Source of the DNA: Herbidospora cretacea
GTDB taxonomy: Bacteria; Actinomycetota; Actinomycetes; Streptosporangiales; Streptosporangiaceae
Direction of reading: 5' to 3'
NCBI RefSeq assembly: GCF_001570605.1
Contig: NZ_BBXG01000002.1
Span: forward strand, 156,549 to 220,548
DNA length: 64,000 nt
Shown: positions 17,338-25,963 of the stretch, piece after piece
Numbering within the stretch: the first letter of the stretch is position 1
Layout of the letters: every line of letters starts with the position of its first letter
Notes under the pieces: model-generated
Databases searched by the model: none
What the model was told of the DNA's origin: nothing
Seen by the model: the letters and a program-made list of their open reading frames with translations, nothing else
Translations under genes and position numbers: made by a program

Positions 17338-17684
17338 CGGGTCACCCGCCAGAGCAGCAGCGTCATGACCGCCGACGCGCCGAAGATCGCCATGCCGAGC
17401 GGGAAGTGCACGGCCAGAGCCCGCGACATGCCCACCCAGATCTGCCCGGATTCGGCCAGGGTCAGCGCACCCGTCGCCCATAACGGCCACACCACCCCGC
17501 GCCGCCGCCAGAAGAGGAACGAGACGGCCAGCTGGACCAGCAGCAGCGAATAGCTGATTCCGGCGTTGCTCTCGTGCCAGCTCAGCAGGTCGACGTCGCC
17601 GGTCACGAACAGCCCGGCCAGCAGCGCCTGGGCGAGTACCCCAGCCAGGTGCAGCACCGAGGTCACTCGGAGAGTCCATCTCAT
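17334..17684 (-). CDS. Four-helix membrane protein upstream of the multicopper oxidase
   Basis: A 116-residue protein made almost wholly of four hydrophobic segments (VTSVLHLAGVLAQALLAGLF, SLLLVQLAVSFLFWR, VWPLWATGALTLAESGQIW, PLGMAIFGASAVMTLLLWR). Its stop overlaps the oxidase start by 4 bp (ATGA), so it is co-translated with it. I do not recognise a family with certainty. Context suggests a role in the oxidase's membrane environment or electron/copper supply, which is inference. Confidence 0.8.
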   Translation of the reverse strand: MRWTLRVTSVLHLAGVLAQALLAGLFVTGDVDLLSWHESNAGISYSLLLVQLAVSFLFWRRRGVVWPLWATGALTLAESGQIWVGMSRALAVHFPLGMAIFGASAVMTLLLWRVTR

Positions 17685-17787
17685 GGGCGCCCATTATGGC
17701 CAGCCCGAAATACCGTCACGTCAGGCCGTAGGGGGTTATGTGATGTACATCCGGAGATGTACGCCCGAGGCAGGGTTCTGACCTACC

Positions 17788-18903
17788 GTGACACACGTGT
17801 TGCCCTGGAAGAACGACACCGTGCTCGCCCTGCTCGTGCTCACTGTCGGCGTGGGCGGGACCTACGGCCGGATGTCCAGCTCGGGGATGGTCGAGCGGCC
17901 GATCGACATGGCGGGCCTGGCGCTGATCGTGGTCACGTCGGCGGCGCTGATCTGGCGTCGGCGCGCTCCCCTGGCGGCCGGTGTCGTGGCCGTGGCGGGC
18001 GCGGTCGTCTACTACGGCTTCCAGTATCCGGGGGTGTTCGCCGCCGCCCCCGCCCTGATCGCCGTCTACACCGCCGCGAGCCTCGGCCGTCGCCGGCTCG
18101 CTCTGCTGCTGGCGGTGGCCCTGGCCGCCGGGATCGGCGTGATCGTCGCGCTGTCGGCGACCGACCCCGAACCGGGCGGCCTGAGCCTGCTGAGCGGCTG
18201 GCTCGTCGCGGTCTTCGTGCTCGGCGAGGTCACCCGCGGTCGCCGCGCCTACCTGCACGAGGTCGAGCGGCGGGCGGCCGAGGCCGAACGCACCAAGGAG
18301 GAGGCCGCGCTGCGCCGGGCCGGTGAGGAGCGCCTGTGGATCGCGCAGGAACTCCACGACGCGCTGACCCACACGATCTCGGTGATCAACGTGCAGACCT
18401 CCGTGGCCCTGGAACTGCTCGACCGCGACCCCGCCCGGACCCGGTCGTCTTTGCTGGCGATCAAGGAGTCGGGCCAGGAGGCCATGCGGGAACTCCGCTC
18501 GACCCTCGGGGTGCTGCGCCAGCCGGAGGGCCCGTCGGCCGGTCTCGCCCGGCTGCCCGCGCTGATCGACCGTGCCGAGGCCGTCGGCCTGTCGGTGACG
18601 TCGTCGGTGCGGGGGACACCGGCCGACCTTCCGCCGGAGACCGACCGGGCGGCCTACCGGATCGCGCAGGAGGCCTTCACCAACGTGCTGCGGCACGCCG
18701 GTCCAGCCACGATCACGCTGACTGTTTCACATGAAACCACCAAGGTGGTGCTGACCATCGCCGACGACGGCACCCCCGGCGACGCCGAACCCGGCATGGG
18801 GCTGATCGGCATGCGGGAGCGCGCCGTGGCCGTCGGCGGCTCGCTGGAGGCGGGTCCCCGCCCGTCGGGAGGCTTTCTGGTACGAGCGGAGCTCCCCCGA
18901 TGA
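17788..18903 (+). CDS. NarL-type sensor histidine kinase
   Basis: A 371-residue kinase: an N-terminal membrane domain of about five helices (residues 10-150), the HisKA_3 dimerisation box with the phosphoacceptor His near 190 (AQELHDALTHTISVINVQTS), and a HATPase_c domain with N-box QEAFTNVLRHAG and G-box MGLIGMRER. Its stop overlaps the start of the response regulator by 4 bp (ATGA). The start is a GTG. The stimulus is unknown. A diverged parS-like 14-mer lies inside the coding sequence at 18724-18737. Confidence 0.93.
   Translation: MTHVLPWKNDTVLALLVLTVGVGGTYGRMSSSGMVERPIDMAGLALIVVTSAALIWRRRAPLAAGVVAVAGAVVYYGFQYPGVFAAAPALIAVYTAASLGRRRLALLLAVALAAGIGVIVALSATDPEPGGLSLLSGWLVAVFVLGEVTRGRRAYLHEVERRAAEAERTKEEAALRRAGEERLWIAQELHDALTHTISVINVQTSVALELLDRDPARTRSSLLAIKESGQEAMRELRSTLGVLRQPEGPSAGLARLPALIDRAEAVGLSVTSSVRGTPADLPPETDRAAYRIAQEAFTNVLRHAGPATITLTVSHETTKVVLTIADDGTPGDAEPGMGLIGMRERAVAVGGSLEAGPRPSGGFLVRAELPR
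18724..18737. other. Diverged parS-like site inside the kinase gene
   Basis: GTTTCACATGAAAC differs by one base from the perfect 14-bp parS core found five times near parAB. It lies about 18.6 kb from oriC. It may be a weak ParB site, or chance. Confidence 0.35.
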
Positions 18904-19562
18904 TCCGGGTCCTGCTGGCCGACGACCAGCCGCTGATCAGAGCCGGTTTCCGCGCTCTGCTGGAACTGGCCGACGACATCACCGTCGTGGGGGAGGCCGG
19001 CAACGGCGGCGAGGCGGTGGAGCTGTGCCGGTCGCTGCGACCCGACGTGGCGCTCCTCGACGTGCGGATGCCCCTGATTGACGGCATCCAGGCCACCCGC
19101 CGGATCGGCGCCGACGCGGAGCTGGACGAGGTCAAGGTCGTGATCCTGACCAACTACGCCCTCGACGAATACGTCTTCGCCGCGCTGAGAGCGGGAGCCA
19201 GCGGCTTCCTGGTCAAGGACATCGAACCGGCCGACCTGCTCCAGTCGGTCAGGGTGGCCGCCAGGGGAGACGCCCTGCTGTCCCCCGCCGTGACCAGACG
19301 CCTCATCGAGGAGTACGTCGCCACCCCGCCCCGCCCGGCCCCCGCCCCCGGCCTGGACCGGCTGACCGACCGGGAACGGGAGGTGCTGGGACTGGTGGCG
19401 GGCGGTCTGTCCAACGAGGAGATCGCCCGCCACCTGGTGATCAGCCACGCCACCGTCAAGACCCACGTGAGCCGGGTCATGGCCAAGCTGCTGGCCAGGG
19501 ACCGGGCCCAGCTGGTCGTCCAGGCCTATGAATCAGGCCTGGTCATCCCCGGGGCGCGCTGA
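18900..19562 (+). CDS. LuxR/NarL-family response regulator
   Basis: A 220-residue two-domain regulator: a receiver domain with acidic pocket (VLLADDQPLIRAGF), the phosphoacceptor Asp near residue 55 (DVALLDVRMP) and switch Lys (GFLVKDIEP), then a LuxR helix-turn-helix (LTDREREVLGLVAGGLSNEE, VKTHVSRVMAKL). It works with the kinase directly upstream through an ATGA overlap. Targets are unknown; the convergent MMPL gene ends 10 bp away and need not be one. Confidence 0.95.
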   Translation: MIRVLLADDQPLIRAGFRALLELADDITVVGEAGNGGEAVELCRSLRPDVALLDVRMPLIDGIQATRRIGADAELDEVKVVILTNYALDEYVFAALRAGASGFLVKDIEPADLLQSVRVAARGDALLSPAVTRRLIEEYVATPPRPAPAPGLDRLTDREREVLGLVAGGLSNEEIARHLVISHATVKTHVSRVMAKLLARDRAQLVVQAYESGLVIPGAR

Positions 19563-19571
19563 GCACGGTGG

Positions 19572-21725
19572 TCAGCCGACGCGCTCGGGCGTCGGCTCCG
19601 CCGAGACCGTCAGGTGGTGGCGCAGCTTCTCCCCCTCGACGTCGAGGTCGGGCAGGATCCGGTCGAGCCAGCGGGGCAGCCACCAGGCCGACCGGCCCAG
19701 CATCGCCATCACGGCCGGGACCAGCGTCATCCGCACCACGAACGCGTCGATCAGCACGCCGATCGCGAGCGCGAAGCCCATCGACTTGATGATCGGGTCG
19801 TCCATGAACACGAACCCGCCGAACACCGAGGTCATGATCAGAGCGGCGGCGGTGACGACGCGGGCGTTGTGGCCCATGCCGTTGATCGTCGCCTGGCGCG
19901 GGGTGTCGCCGTGCACGAAGTCCTCGCGCATCCGGGAGACCAGGAACACCTCGTAGTCCATGGCCAGGCCGAACAGGATGCCGATCAGCAGGATCGGCAG
20001 GAAGCTGACCAGCGGCCCCGGCTGGTCGACGCCGAGCAGACCCGCCAGGTGGCCCTCCTGGAAGATCGCCACGGTGATGCCGAACGTCGACCCGACCGTC
20101 AGCAGGAAGCCGAGCGCCGCCTTGAGCGGCACCAGGATCGAGCGGAAGACCAGCATCAGCAGCAGCACCGACAGGCCCACGACGAGCAGCAGGTAGACGG
20201 GCATCGCCTCGGCGAGCTTGTCGGAGACGTCGATGCCGAGAGCGGTCGCGCCGGTCACCGCGATCTCGGCGCCCGAGAGGGTGGCCAGCTTGGCGCGGAT
20301 GTCATGGACGGCCTGCTCGGTCTCGGCCGAGGTCGGGCCGTTCTTGGGGATGATCGCGACCAGGGCGGTGGTGCCGGTGGCGTTCGGCTGCGGCGGGGCG
20401 GCGGCCAGCACGCCGGGCACCTGCATGATCATCTGGGCGGCCTGTCCGGCCAGCGCGGTCGTGGTCGCCGGGTCCTTGGTCGTGACGACGGCGATCAGCC
20501 GCGAGTTGAAGCCCTCGCCGAAGCCCTCGCTGGTCAGGTCGTAGGCGGCGCGGGCCGGGCTGCCGGGCGCGGCCGAACCGGTGTCGGGCAGCGCCAGCCG
20601 AAGGTCCTGGGCGGGCAGCGCCAGCGCGCCGAGCCCGGCGATGCCGATGACCAGGATCGGGATGCCCAGCTTGGTGACCAGACGGCCCCAGGTGTAGCCG
20701 AAGCCCTCCTTGGTCGTGGTCTCGGTGCCGCCGCGCTGCTTGCGCGGCAGCACCTTCTCCCCGGCGAAGGCCAGGATCGCGGGCAGCAGGGTGATCGCGA
20801 CGAACACGGCCACCGCGACGGTCCCGGCGGCGGCCAGGCCCATGACGGTCAGGAACGGGATGCCGGCCACGAACAGCCCGGCCAGCGCGATGACCACGGT
20901 CGCGCCGGCGAACACGACGGCCGAACCGGCGGTGCCGGTGGCCCGCCCCGCGGCCTCCTCGCGGTCGAGCCCCTCGGTGAGGAACTGGCGGTAGCGGGAG
21001 GTGATGAAGAGCGAGTAGTCGATGCCGACGGCCAGGCCCAGCATCAGGGCCAGGACGGGGGTGACCGAGGTGAGCTCGACGACGCCGCTGAGGGCGTACA
21101 GACCCCCCATGCCGACGGCCACTCCGGCCAGCGCGTTGAGCAGCGTCATCCCGGCCGCGACCAGCGAGCCCAGCGTGATGATCAGCACCACGGCGGCGAT
21201 CAGCACACCGATGGCCTCCGAGCCGCCGACCTCGGGCGCGGCCCGCAGCACGTCACCGCCGTGCTCGACCTGCATGCCCGTCACCTGGGAACCGACGCGG
21301 AGGTAGGCCTCCCGGGTCCCGTCGGCGAGGTCCTCGGCGGTGCCGGCGAACTGGACGGTGATCAGCGCGTAGCGGCCGTCGGGGGAGACCGCCCGCGCCT
21401 GGAACGGGTCGACCGCGGCGACCACGCCGGGAACCGCCGCGGCCTCCTTGACCAGCGGCGCGACGGCGGCCGGGTCGAGCTTGCCGCCCTCGGGGGCCGC
21501 CACCACGATCGTGCCGGTGGCCCCGCTGGCCTGCGGGAAGTCGCGGGCGAGCGCGTCGAGGGCGCGCTGCGACTCGGTGCCGGGCATGCTGAACTTGTCG
21601 CTCGACGGCCCCATGAACAGGGCCGCGCCCACACCCATCAGCGCGAGCAGCAGCACCCAGACGGCCACCACCCGCCCCCGGTTGCGGAAGGAGGACCGGC
21701 CGAGCCGGTAGAGCAAGGTCGCCAT
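19572..21725 (-). CDS. MMPL/RND-family transporter
   Basis: A 717-residue MMPL transporter. Asp-Tyr proton-relay motifs are at GIDYSLFITSRYRQ near residue 235 and AMDYEVFLVSRMRED near residue 590, matching the MmpL3-type pattern. Two large extracytoplasmic domains lie after helices 1 and 7. It lies 12 bases downstream of a TetR regulator on the same strand, and a 34-bp palindrome precedes that pair, so the two genes form one autoregulated efflux operon. The exported molecule is unknown. Confidence 0.93.
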   Translation of the reverse strand: MATLLYRLGRSSFRNRGRVVAVWVLLLALMGVGAALFMGPSSDKFSMPGTESQRALDALARDFPQASGATGTIVVAAPEGGKLDPAAVAPLVKEAAAVPGVVAAVDPFQARAVSPDGRYALITVQFAGTAEDLADGTREAYLRVGSQVTGMQVEHGGDVLRAAPEVGGSEAIGVLIAAVVLIITLGSLVAAGMTLLNALAGVAVGMGGLYALSGVVELTSVTPVLALMLGLAVGIDYSLFITSRYRQFLTEGLDREEAAGRATGTAGSAVVFAGATVVIALAGLFVAGIPFLTVMGLAAAGTVAVAVFVAITLLPAILAFAGEKVLPRKQRGGTETTTKEGFGYTWGRLVTKLGIPILVIGIAGLGALALPAQDLRLALPDTGSAAPGSPARAAYDLTSEGFGEGFNSRLIAVVTTKDPATTTALAGQAAQMIMQVPGVLAAAPPQPNATGTTALVAIIPKNGPTSAETEQAVHDIRAKLATLSGAEIAVTGATALGIDVSDKLAEAMPVYLLLVVGLSVLLLMLVFRSILVPLKAALGFLLTVGSTFGITVAIFQEGHLAGLLGVDQPGPLVSFLPILLIGILFGLAMDYEVFLVSRMREDFVHGDTPRQATINGMGHNARVVTAAALIMTSVFGGFVFMDDPIIKSMGFALAIGVLIDAFVVRMTLVPAVMAMLGRSAWWLPRWLDRILPDLDVEGEKLRHHLTVSAEPTPERVG

Positions 21726-21737
21726 GAAAGCTCTCTT

Positions 21738-22283
21738 CTAGGAGGACAGGCCGAGCGTGCGGAACGCTCCACTGGTCAGTTCCGAACGCATGGTCTCGTC
21801 GGGGATCGAGACCCCCCGGGCCGTCGTCAGGAAGATCCCCAGCAACGCCATCCAGCCCGCCACCCTGGGCTCCTGCTCGGGCACCCGCCCGACGAGCGCG
21901 TCGACGAGCGACTCGGTCACGTCGTCGACGCAGGGCAGATCGGGGTGGTCGAGCATGGTGTCGACGTCGAGCAGCAGGATCTTGACCTGATTTCGGAAGC
22001 GCAGCGACATGTCCACGACCCCGGCGACCGCGGCCCGCGCGGCCTCCTCGCCGGACAGTGGCGCCAGCCGCTGGAGCAGCGTCTCGAACTCCTGCCCGAT
22101 GGGGGCGAAGAGCTCGCTGAGGATCGCGTCCTTGTTCGTGAAGTGATAGAGCAAGGACGCCTTCGAGCAGCCCACATCCGACGCGATGTCCTGCAGCGAC
22201 GTCCCCCGGAACCCGTGCGCGGCGAACAGGCGCACGGCCGAGTCGAGGATGTCGGCACGCATCGAGGTGGCGGATCGGGTCAC
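21738..22283 (-). CDS. TetR/AcrR family transcriptional regulator
   Basis: A 181-residue repressor: N-terminal helix-turn-helix (ILDSAVRLFAAHGFRGTSLQ, DIASDVGCSKASLLYHFTNK, residues about 12-50) and a ligand-binding C-terminal half. It is first in a two-gene unit with the MMPL transporter. The perfect palindrome 14 bases upstream is its obvious operator, so it probably represses the operon until a substrate of the pump binds. Confidence 0.92.
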   Translation of the reverse strand: MTRSATSMRADILDSAVRLFAAHGFRGTSLQDIASDVGCSKASLLYHFTNKDAILSELFAPIGQEFETLLQRLAPLSGEEAARAAVAGVVDMSLRFRNQVKILLLDVDTMLDHPDLPCVDDVTESLVDALVGRVPEQEPRVAGWMALLGIFLTTARGVSIPDETMRSELTSGAFRTLGLSS

Positions 22284-22296
22284 GCCCCAACGATAA

Positions 22297-22330
22297 CTGA
22301 CCGATCGGACAGTTCTGTCCGATCGGTCAG
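22297..22330. promoter_or_regulatory. 34-bp perfect palindrome, probable TetR operator
   Basis: CTGACCGATCGGACAG, then TT, then CTGTCCGATCGGTCAG: two perfect 16-base arms. Each arm holds its own CCGATCGG palindrome, so the site could bind two dimers. It is immediately upstream of the TetR-MMPL operon. Confidence 0.8.
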
Positions 22331-22549
22331 CCGGTGCCCGAAACGCTGCACAAAGTTCAAAGCGGTGTTACACACCTCACGCCGGCCGGCGCCCACGGTG
22401 AGGAGTCTTCAACGCTTTCCGGCACGGTGGTCGACGACGGCACCGCGTTCAGTCGCCACGTGCTCGACCTCACTCGTGACGGCGCGCGGCCGGGAGCGGC
22501 CGGTGGGCGCCGGGTGGCGGGCGGGCCGGAGGCGGCGGGCGGGGCCGGG

Positions 22550-22575
22550 CAGGCGGAGCCGTAACGGAAAGAAAG
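22550..22575. repeat. Short dispersed repeat, copy 1
   Basis: CAGGCGGAGCCGTAAC, two bases, then AAAGAAAG. The same 16-mer followed directly by AAAGAAAG occurs at 26859-26882, also between genes. It lies in a very GC-rich gap of 257 bp between the TetR operator and the dehydrogenase stop codon. Confidence 0.55.
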
Positions 22576-22587
22576 GCTTTTCCCTGA

Positions 22588-23721
22588 TCAGGGATGCAGG
22601 ACGACCTTGGTCCAGCCCTCGTCGCGGGCGTCGAAGTGGCGGTAGCCCTGCGGGCCCTCGCTGAGCGGCAGTTCGTGGGAGACGATGAACGACGGCGTCG
22701 CCCTGCCGGTGTGGATGAGGTTGCGCAGCTGCCGGTTGTACGCCTTCACGTTGGCCTGCCCGGTCCCCATCGACTGGCCCTTGAACCAGAAGTGGCCCAT
22801 GTCGAACGGGATCTTCCCGGCCCGCGCGGCCTCGTCGGGGTTGCCGGGGTCGTCGGGCAGGAACAGGCCGATCACGCCGATGCCGCCGGTGGGCCGGACC
22901 GACATGACGACGCTGTTCAGCGCCGCGGCGGAGTGCTCGTCGCCCTGCGGGTCGTGCGCCTGGTAGCCGACGCACTCACAGCCCCGGTCAGCGCCCTCAC
23001 CTGCGGTGAGATCGAGGATCTGCTCGATCGCCGACCCCTCGGAGTCGTCGATCGGGATGCAGCCGATCGACTCGGCGACCCTGAGCCGGTCGGGCTGCCG
23101 ATCGACGATCATGACCTTGCTCGCGCCCTTGAGCAGCGCGGAGTAGGCGGCCATCTGGCCGACCGGCCCGGCGCCGTAGACGACGCACGACTCGCCCGGA
23201 CGCAACCCCGCCAGCTCGGTGGCGTGCCACCCGGTGGGGAAGATGTCCGACAGCATCACGTAGTCGTTCTCCTTCTGCCGCGCGTCATCGGGCAGCCGCA
23301 GGCAGTTGAAGTCGCCGTACGGCACCCGCAGCAGCTCGGCCTGCCCTCCCTGGAAGGGCCCCATGCCGGCATAGCCGTAGGCGGCCCCGGCCACGCCCGG
23401 GTTGACGGTCAGGCAGAAGCCGGTGAGCCCGGTCTCGCAGTTCTTGCAGTGCCCGCAGGCGATGTTGAACGGCAGGCACACCATGTCGCCCACCTTGATC
23501 CGGTCGACCGCCGAGCCGACCTCGATGACCTCGCCGAGGTTCTCGTGCCCGAGCACCCGCCCGGTCTCCATGCTGGTGCGGCCCTCGTACATGTGCAGGT
23601 CGGAGCCGCAGATGTTGGCGGCGGTCACCCGTACCAGGACGTCGGTCGGGCGTTCGATGCGTGCGTCCGGCACGTCCCGGACGACGACTTCCCCCGGTCC
23701 CTCGTACACCAGTGCCTGCAT
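22588..23721 (-). CDS. Zinc-dependent dehydrogenase, glutathione-independent formaldehyde dehydrogenase type
   Basis: A 377-residue zinc MDR enzyme. Catalytic-zinc residues are in NICGSDLHMYEG and GHENLGEV; the structural-zinc cluster is CGHCKNCETGLTGFC. The Rossmann motif is VYGAGPVGQMAAYSA. The insert and the C-terminal SHELPLSEGPQGY region fit the FdhA-like group, which oxidises formaldehyde or similar aldehydes with tightly bound NAD. Start MQALVYEG follows a GGAGGTGTG ribosome site; the open frame extends upstream but without matching sequence. Exact substrate unknown. Confidence 0.88.
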   Translation of the reverse strand: MQALVYEGPGEVVVRDVPDARIERPTDVLVRVTAANICGSDLHMYEGRTSMETGRVLGHENLGEVIEVGSAVDRIKVGDMVCLPFNIACGHCKNCETGLTGFCLTVNPGVAGAAYGYAGMGPFQGGQAELLRVPYGDFNCLRLPDDARQKENDYVMLSDIFPTGWHATELAGLRPGESCVVYGAGPVGQMAAYSALLKGASKVMIVDRQPDRLRVAESIGCIPIDDSEGSAIEQILDLTAGEGADRGCECVGYQAHDPQGDEHSAAALNSVVMSVRPTGGIGVIGLFLPDDPGNPDEAARAGKIPFDMGHFWFKGQSMGTGQANVKAYNRQLRNLIHTGRATPSFIVSHELPLSEGPQGYRHFDARDEGWTKVVLHP

Positions 23722-23878
23722 GATCACACCTCCGAATTGTCGATGATCAGCCCAACTGGGCGTCTTGCCCCATTGCGCCATATTGCCCAGAGCTGATGGA
23801 CAAGCACCCCCACCGACAGCAAAGGTCCTTTTAGCACCCCTGGGGAGAACGCAGCAAAAATAATCGGGAGGATTCCTC

Positions 23879-24292
23879 ATGCCCAAAGTGACTTGGCGCA
23901 CGGGAGCAGTCATCGTCGCCGCCTTCACGGCAATCCCCATAATCACCGTCTCCAGCCCCGCCGCGGCCGACACCAACTGCGGGAGCTGGCCCGGGAACGG
24001 CATCGCCCACCACGACATCGCCAGCCGGTCGGCCACCGTCAGCGGCCGAACCGTCAAGGTCGCCCTGGTCAACCACCGCATCAGCGACCACTCGTTCGCC
24101 GCGATCCGCTCGGGCTACCGCTCCGGCGACCAGACCTGGATCGACCGCTCGAAGGACAAGGCGAGCTGGACCCAGTGCGGCCCGTTCAGTTCCCAGTTCT
24201 CCAACGACCAGTTGCACAAGGGATACTGGATGCGCGCCTGCGCCCGATTCAACGGCTACAGTTTCTGCACCGACTGGAAACAGGACAGCTGA
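23879..24292 (+). CDS. Small secreted protein, four cysteines
   Basis: A 137-residue protein with a signal peptide (RTGAVIVAAFTAIPIITVSS, cleavage near AAADT). The mature part of about 107 residues has four Cys (TNCGSW, TQCGP, RACARF, SFCTDW), so two disulfides are possible, and many aromatic and polar residues. A GGAGG ribosome site precedes the ATG. I recognise no family. It ends at a strong bidirectional terminator shared with the convergent secreted-protein gene. Confidence 0.75.
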   Translation: MPKVTWRTGAVIVAAFTAIPIITVSSPAAADTNCGSWPGNGIAHHDIASRSATVSGRTVKVALVNHRISDHSFAAIRSGYRSGDQTWIDRSKDKASWTQCGPFSSQFSNDQLHKGYWMRACARFNGYSFCTDWKQDS

Positions 24293-24302
24293 TCTGACCC
24301 AA

Positions 24303-24342
24303 TGAGAAAGGCCCGGACCTTTTCAGGTCCGGGCCTTTCTCA
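24303..24342. terminator. Bidirectional terminator, 18-bp perfect stem
   Basis: TGAGAAAGGCCCGGACCT, loop TTTC, then the exact complement. It serves the two convergent secreted-protein genes; each side ends in a T-containing run (CTTTCTCA in both directions). Confidence 0.9.
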
Positions 24343-24347
24343 GGGAA

Positions 24348-24773
24348 TTAACGGAAGTGCCAGCCGCCCCAGCCGAACGAGTTGCCGTAGCCGTACCCGC
24401 CGCGGACGCGGAAGTCGTCGACGTGCTTGCCGAAGACGATGTGCTTGCTCAGGAAGCTCTTGGAGCTGTAGCGCTTGTAGAAGAACCACTTGCCGTCACG
24501 CTTGTAGTAGACGTCGAAGAAGCTGTAGTCACGGTCGTGGTGGTCCCGGTCCCAGATCTTGAAGTCGAGCCAGTAGCGCCCGTCCTTCTTGCCCCACCGG
24601 TAGTCGAAGCGGCCGTCGCCACGCTCGAACCGGTCCCAACTGGAGCCCTGCGACGCCGACGCCGACGCGGACACCGTGGCCGCCGACGCGGACGCGGTGG
24701 GAGCAACGGCAACCCCCGTGGCCACCACACCGGCCAGAACGGTCCCGAGCAGCAGCTTGCCAACCTTACGCAC
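24348..24773 (-). CDS. Small secreted protein rich in aromatic and charged residues
   Basis: A 141-residue protein: a signal peptide (GKLLLGTVLAGVVATGVAVA, cleavage near ASA-ATV), a Ser/Ala linker (SASASASQG), then a mature region with many Asp, Arg, Lys, Tyr and Trp (DRFERGDGRFDYRWGKKDGR; KIWDRDHHDRDYSFFDVYYK) and a Gly/Trp-rich end. It has no Cys after the signal. The GTG start was chosen because GGAGG lies six bases upstream. No family recognised. Confidence 0.72.
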   Translation of the reverse strand: MRKVGKLLLGTVLAGVVATGVAVAPTASASAATVSASASASQGSSWDRFERGDGRFDYRWGKKDGRYWLDFKIWDRDHHDRDYSFFDVYYKRDGKWFFYKRYSSKSFLSKHIVFGKHVDDFRVRGGYGYGNSFGWGGWHFR

Positions 24774-24940
24774 GATCTTCCTCCGTATGAGTCGCTGTCC
24801 GGATCCCCTGTTGGTGTTCGTGTTCCGGACGACGCTCAAGTTAGGCCGGGGACAACCCCTCCTTCTGCGCACAACTACGCATAAGCCGCTGAGCACGTAT
24901 TACTGCACATAAGCCAGCGAGACCGGGAAAGGGGAAGCAC

Positions 24941-25186
24941 ATGAGAAACGTTCGAGACAAGTTCTGGGACACCGTCTCGCCCACGTCGGAGCGCCCGGAA
25001 AGCCCGCTGACCCTGCGGATCGCCCTGGCCGTCTTCGGCCTGGTCGTCTGCGCCGCCCTGGCCGTCGTGGCCTTCGTCGCCGGAGTCCTGGCCCTGGGCA
25101 TCATCCTGGCCGTCCTGGCCCTCATCGCGGTCGTCGACCTGGTCGCCGTGATCCGCCGCCGTCACAAGCGACGCCTGACCGGCTGA
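24941..25186 (+). CDS. Small two-helix membrane protein, DUF6343-like
   Basis: An 81-residue protein with two membrane helices (LRIALAVFGLVVCAALAVVA and LGIILAVLALIAVVDLVAVI) and a basic tail (RRRHKRRLTG). The order LRIALAVFG...LALIAVVDL..V.RRR resembles actinobacterial DUF6343 proteins; this is a recall-based match. An AAAGGGGAA ribosome site precedes the ATG. Function is unknown. It is 12 bp from the next gene on the same strand. Confidence 0.65.
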   Translation: MRNVRDKFWDTVSPTSERPESPLTLRIALAVFGLVVCAALAVVAFVAGVLALGIILAVLALIAVVDLVAVIRRRHKRRLTG

Positions 25187-25198
25187 TAGACAACAGGG

Positions 25199-25963
25199 GT
25201 GACAAGCCCCCTGGAGTTCGCCGATCTGCCGCGCCTGATCGAGGAACGGTCGACCGCCTTCCGAGCCGCCGTCGCAGCGGCCCCCGACCTCGACGCGCAG
25301 GTCCCGACCTGCCCCGATTGGACCCTGTTCGACCTGGCCCGGCACCTGGGCGGCGTCCAGGGCTCATGGGCCGCCACCGTGGCGGCGGGCCCGTCCGCCA
25401 CGTCCAAGTCGGCCTTCACAGGCGCTCCCGCACCCAAGCAGCAGGATGCCCTGCTGACCTGGCTGACCGAATCCACCCAGCAGCTCCTGGACGCCCTGCG
25501 TGAGGCAGGCCCGGACCGCGGCTGCTGGACGTGGTGGGCCGCCTCGCAGTCCCCCAGCACCAGCGGCGCCGTGGCCCGCCACCAGCTCCAGGAGGCCACC
25601 GTCCACACCTACGACGCCCAGCTCACCACAAGCGCCCCGCAGCCCCTGCCCGACGAGATCGCCCTGGACGGCGTCGAGGAGTTCCTCTCCACCTGCTGCG
25701 CCACCCCGAGCCCCTGGCCACACCAGCCCGCCACCTTCGACTTCCACGCCCAGGGGCCGCATTCCTGGCGCCTCACCACCGACAGCACCGGCGCCCGCTT
25801 CACCCGTCTCACAGGGAGCGCCCCTGATGCCGCAGTGTCCGTCCACGGCACGGCCGGCGACCTGGTGCTGTTCATGTACGACCGCATCCCGGCGACTTCC
25901 TTGCGCATCGAGGGAGACGCGGGCCTCATCGACCTGCTCCGCGCCTGGGACCCGGAGGAGTAG
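25199..25963 (+). CDS. Mycothiol-dependent maleylpyruvate isomerase family protein
   Basis: A 254-residue protein of the MDMPI/DinB-like family. The N-terminal helix bundle holds VPTCPDWTLFDLARHLG (the family's C-P-x-W-T...H) and a metal-site pattern HQLQEATVHTYDAQ (H-x3-E-x3-H), followed by a C-terminal SCP2-like domain (residues about 150-254). Members use mycothiol, the actinobacterial thiol. Many of these proteins have no known substrate, and this one does not either. GTG start. Confidence 0.85.
   Translation: MTSPLEFADLPRLIEERSTAFRAAVAAAPDLDAQVPTCPDWTLFDLARHLGGVQGSWAATVAAGPSATSKSAFTGAPAPKQQDALLTWLTESTQQLLDALREAGPDRGCWTWWAASQSPSTSGAVARHQLQEATVHTYDAQLTTSAPQPLPDEIALDGVEEFLSTCCATPSPWPHQPATFDFHAQGPHSWRLTTDSTGARFTRLTGSAPDAAVSVHGTAGDLVLFMYDRIPATSLRIEGDAGLIDLLRAWDPEE

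Noticed and set aside
19614-22664. A 1016-codon plus-strand frame
   Set aside because: It crosses two minus-strand genes (MMPL, TetR) and their operator, and its composition is a GC-shadow pattern.
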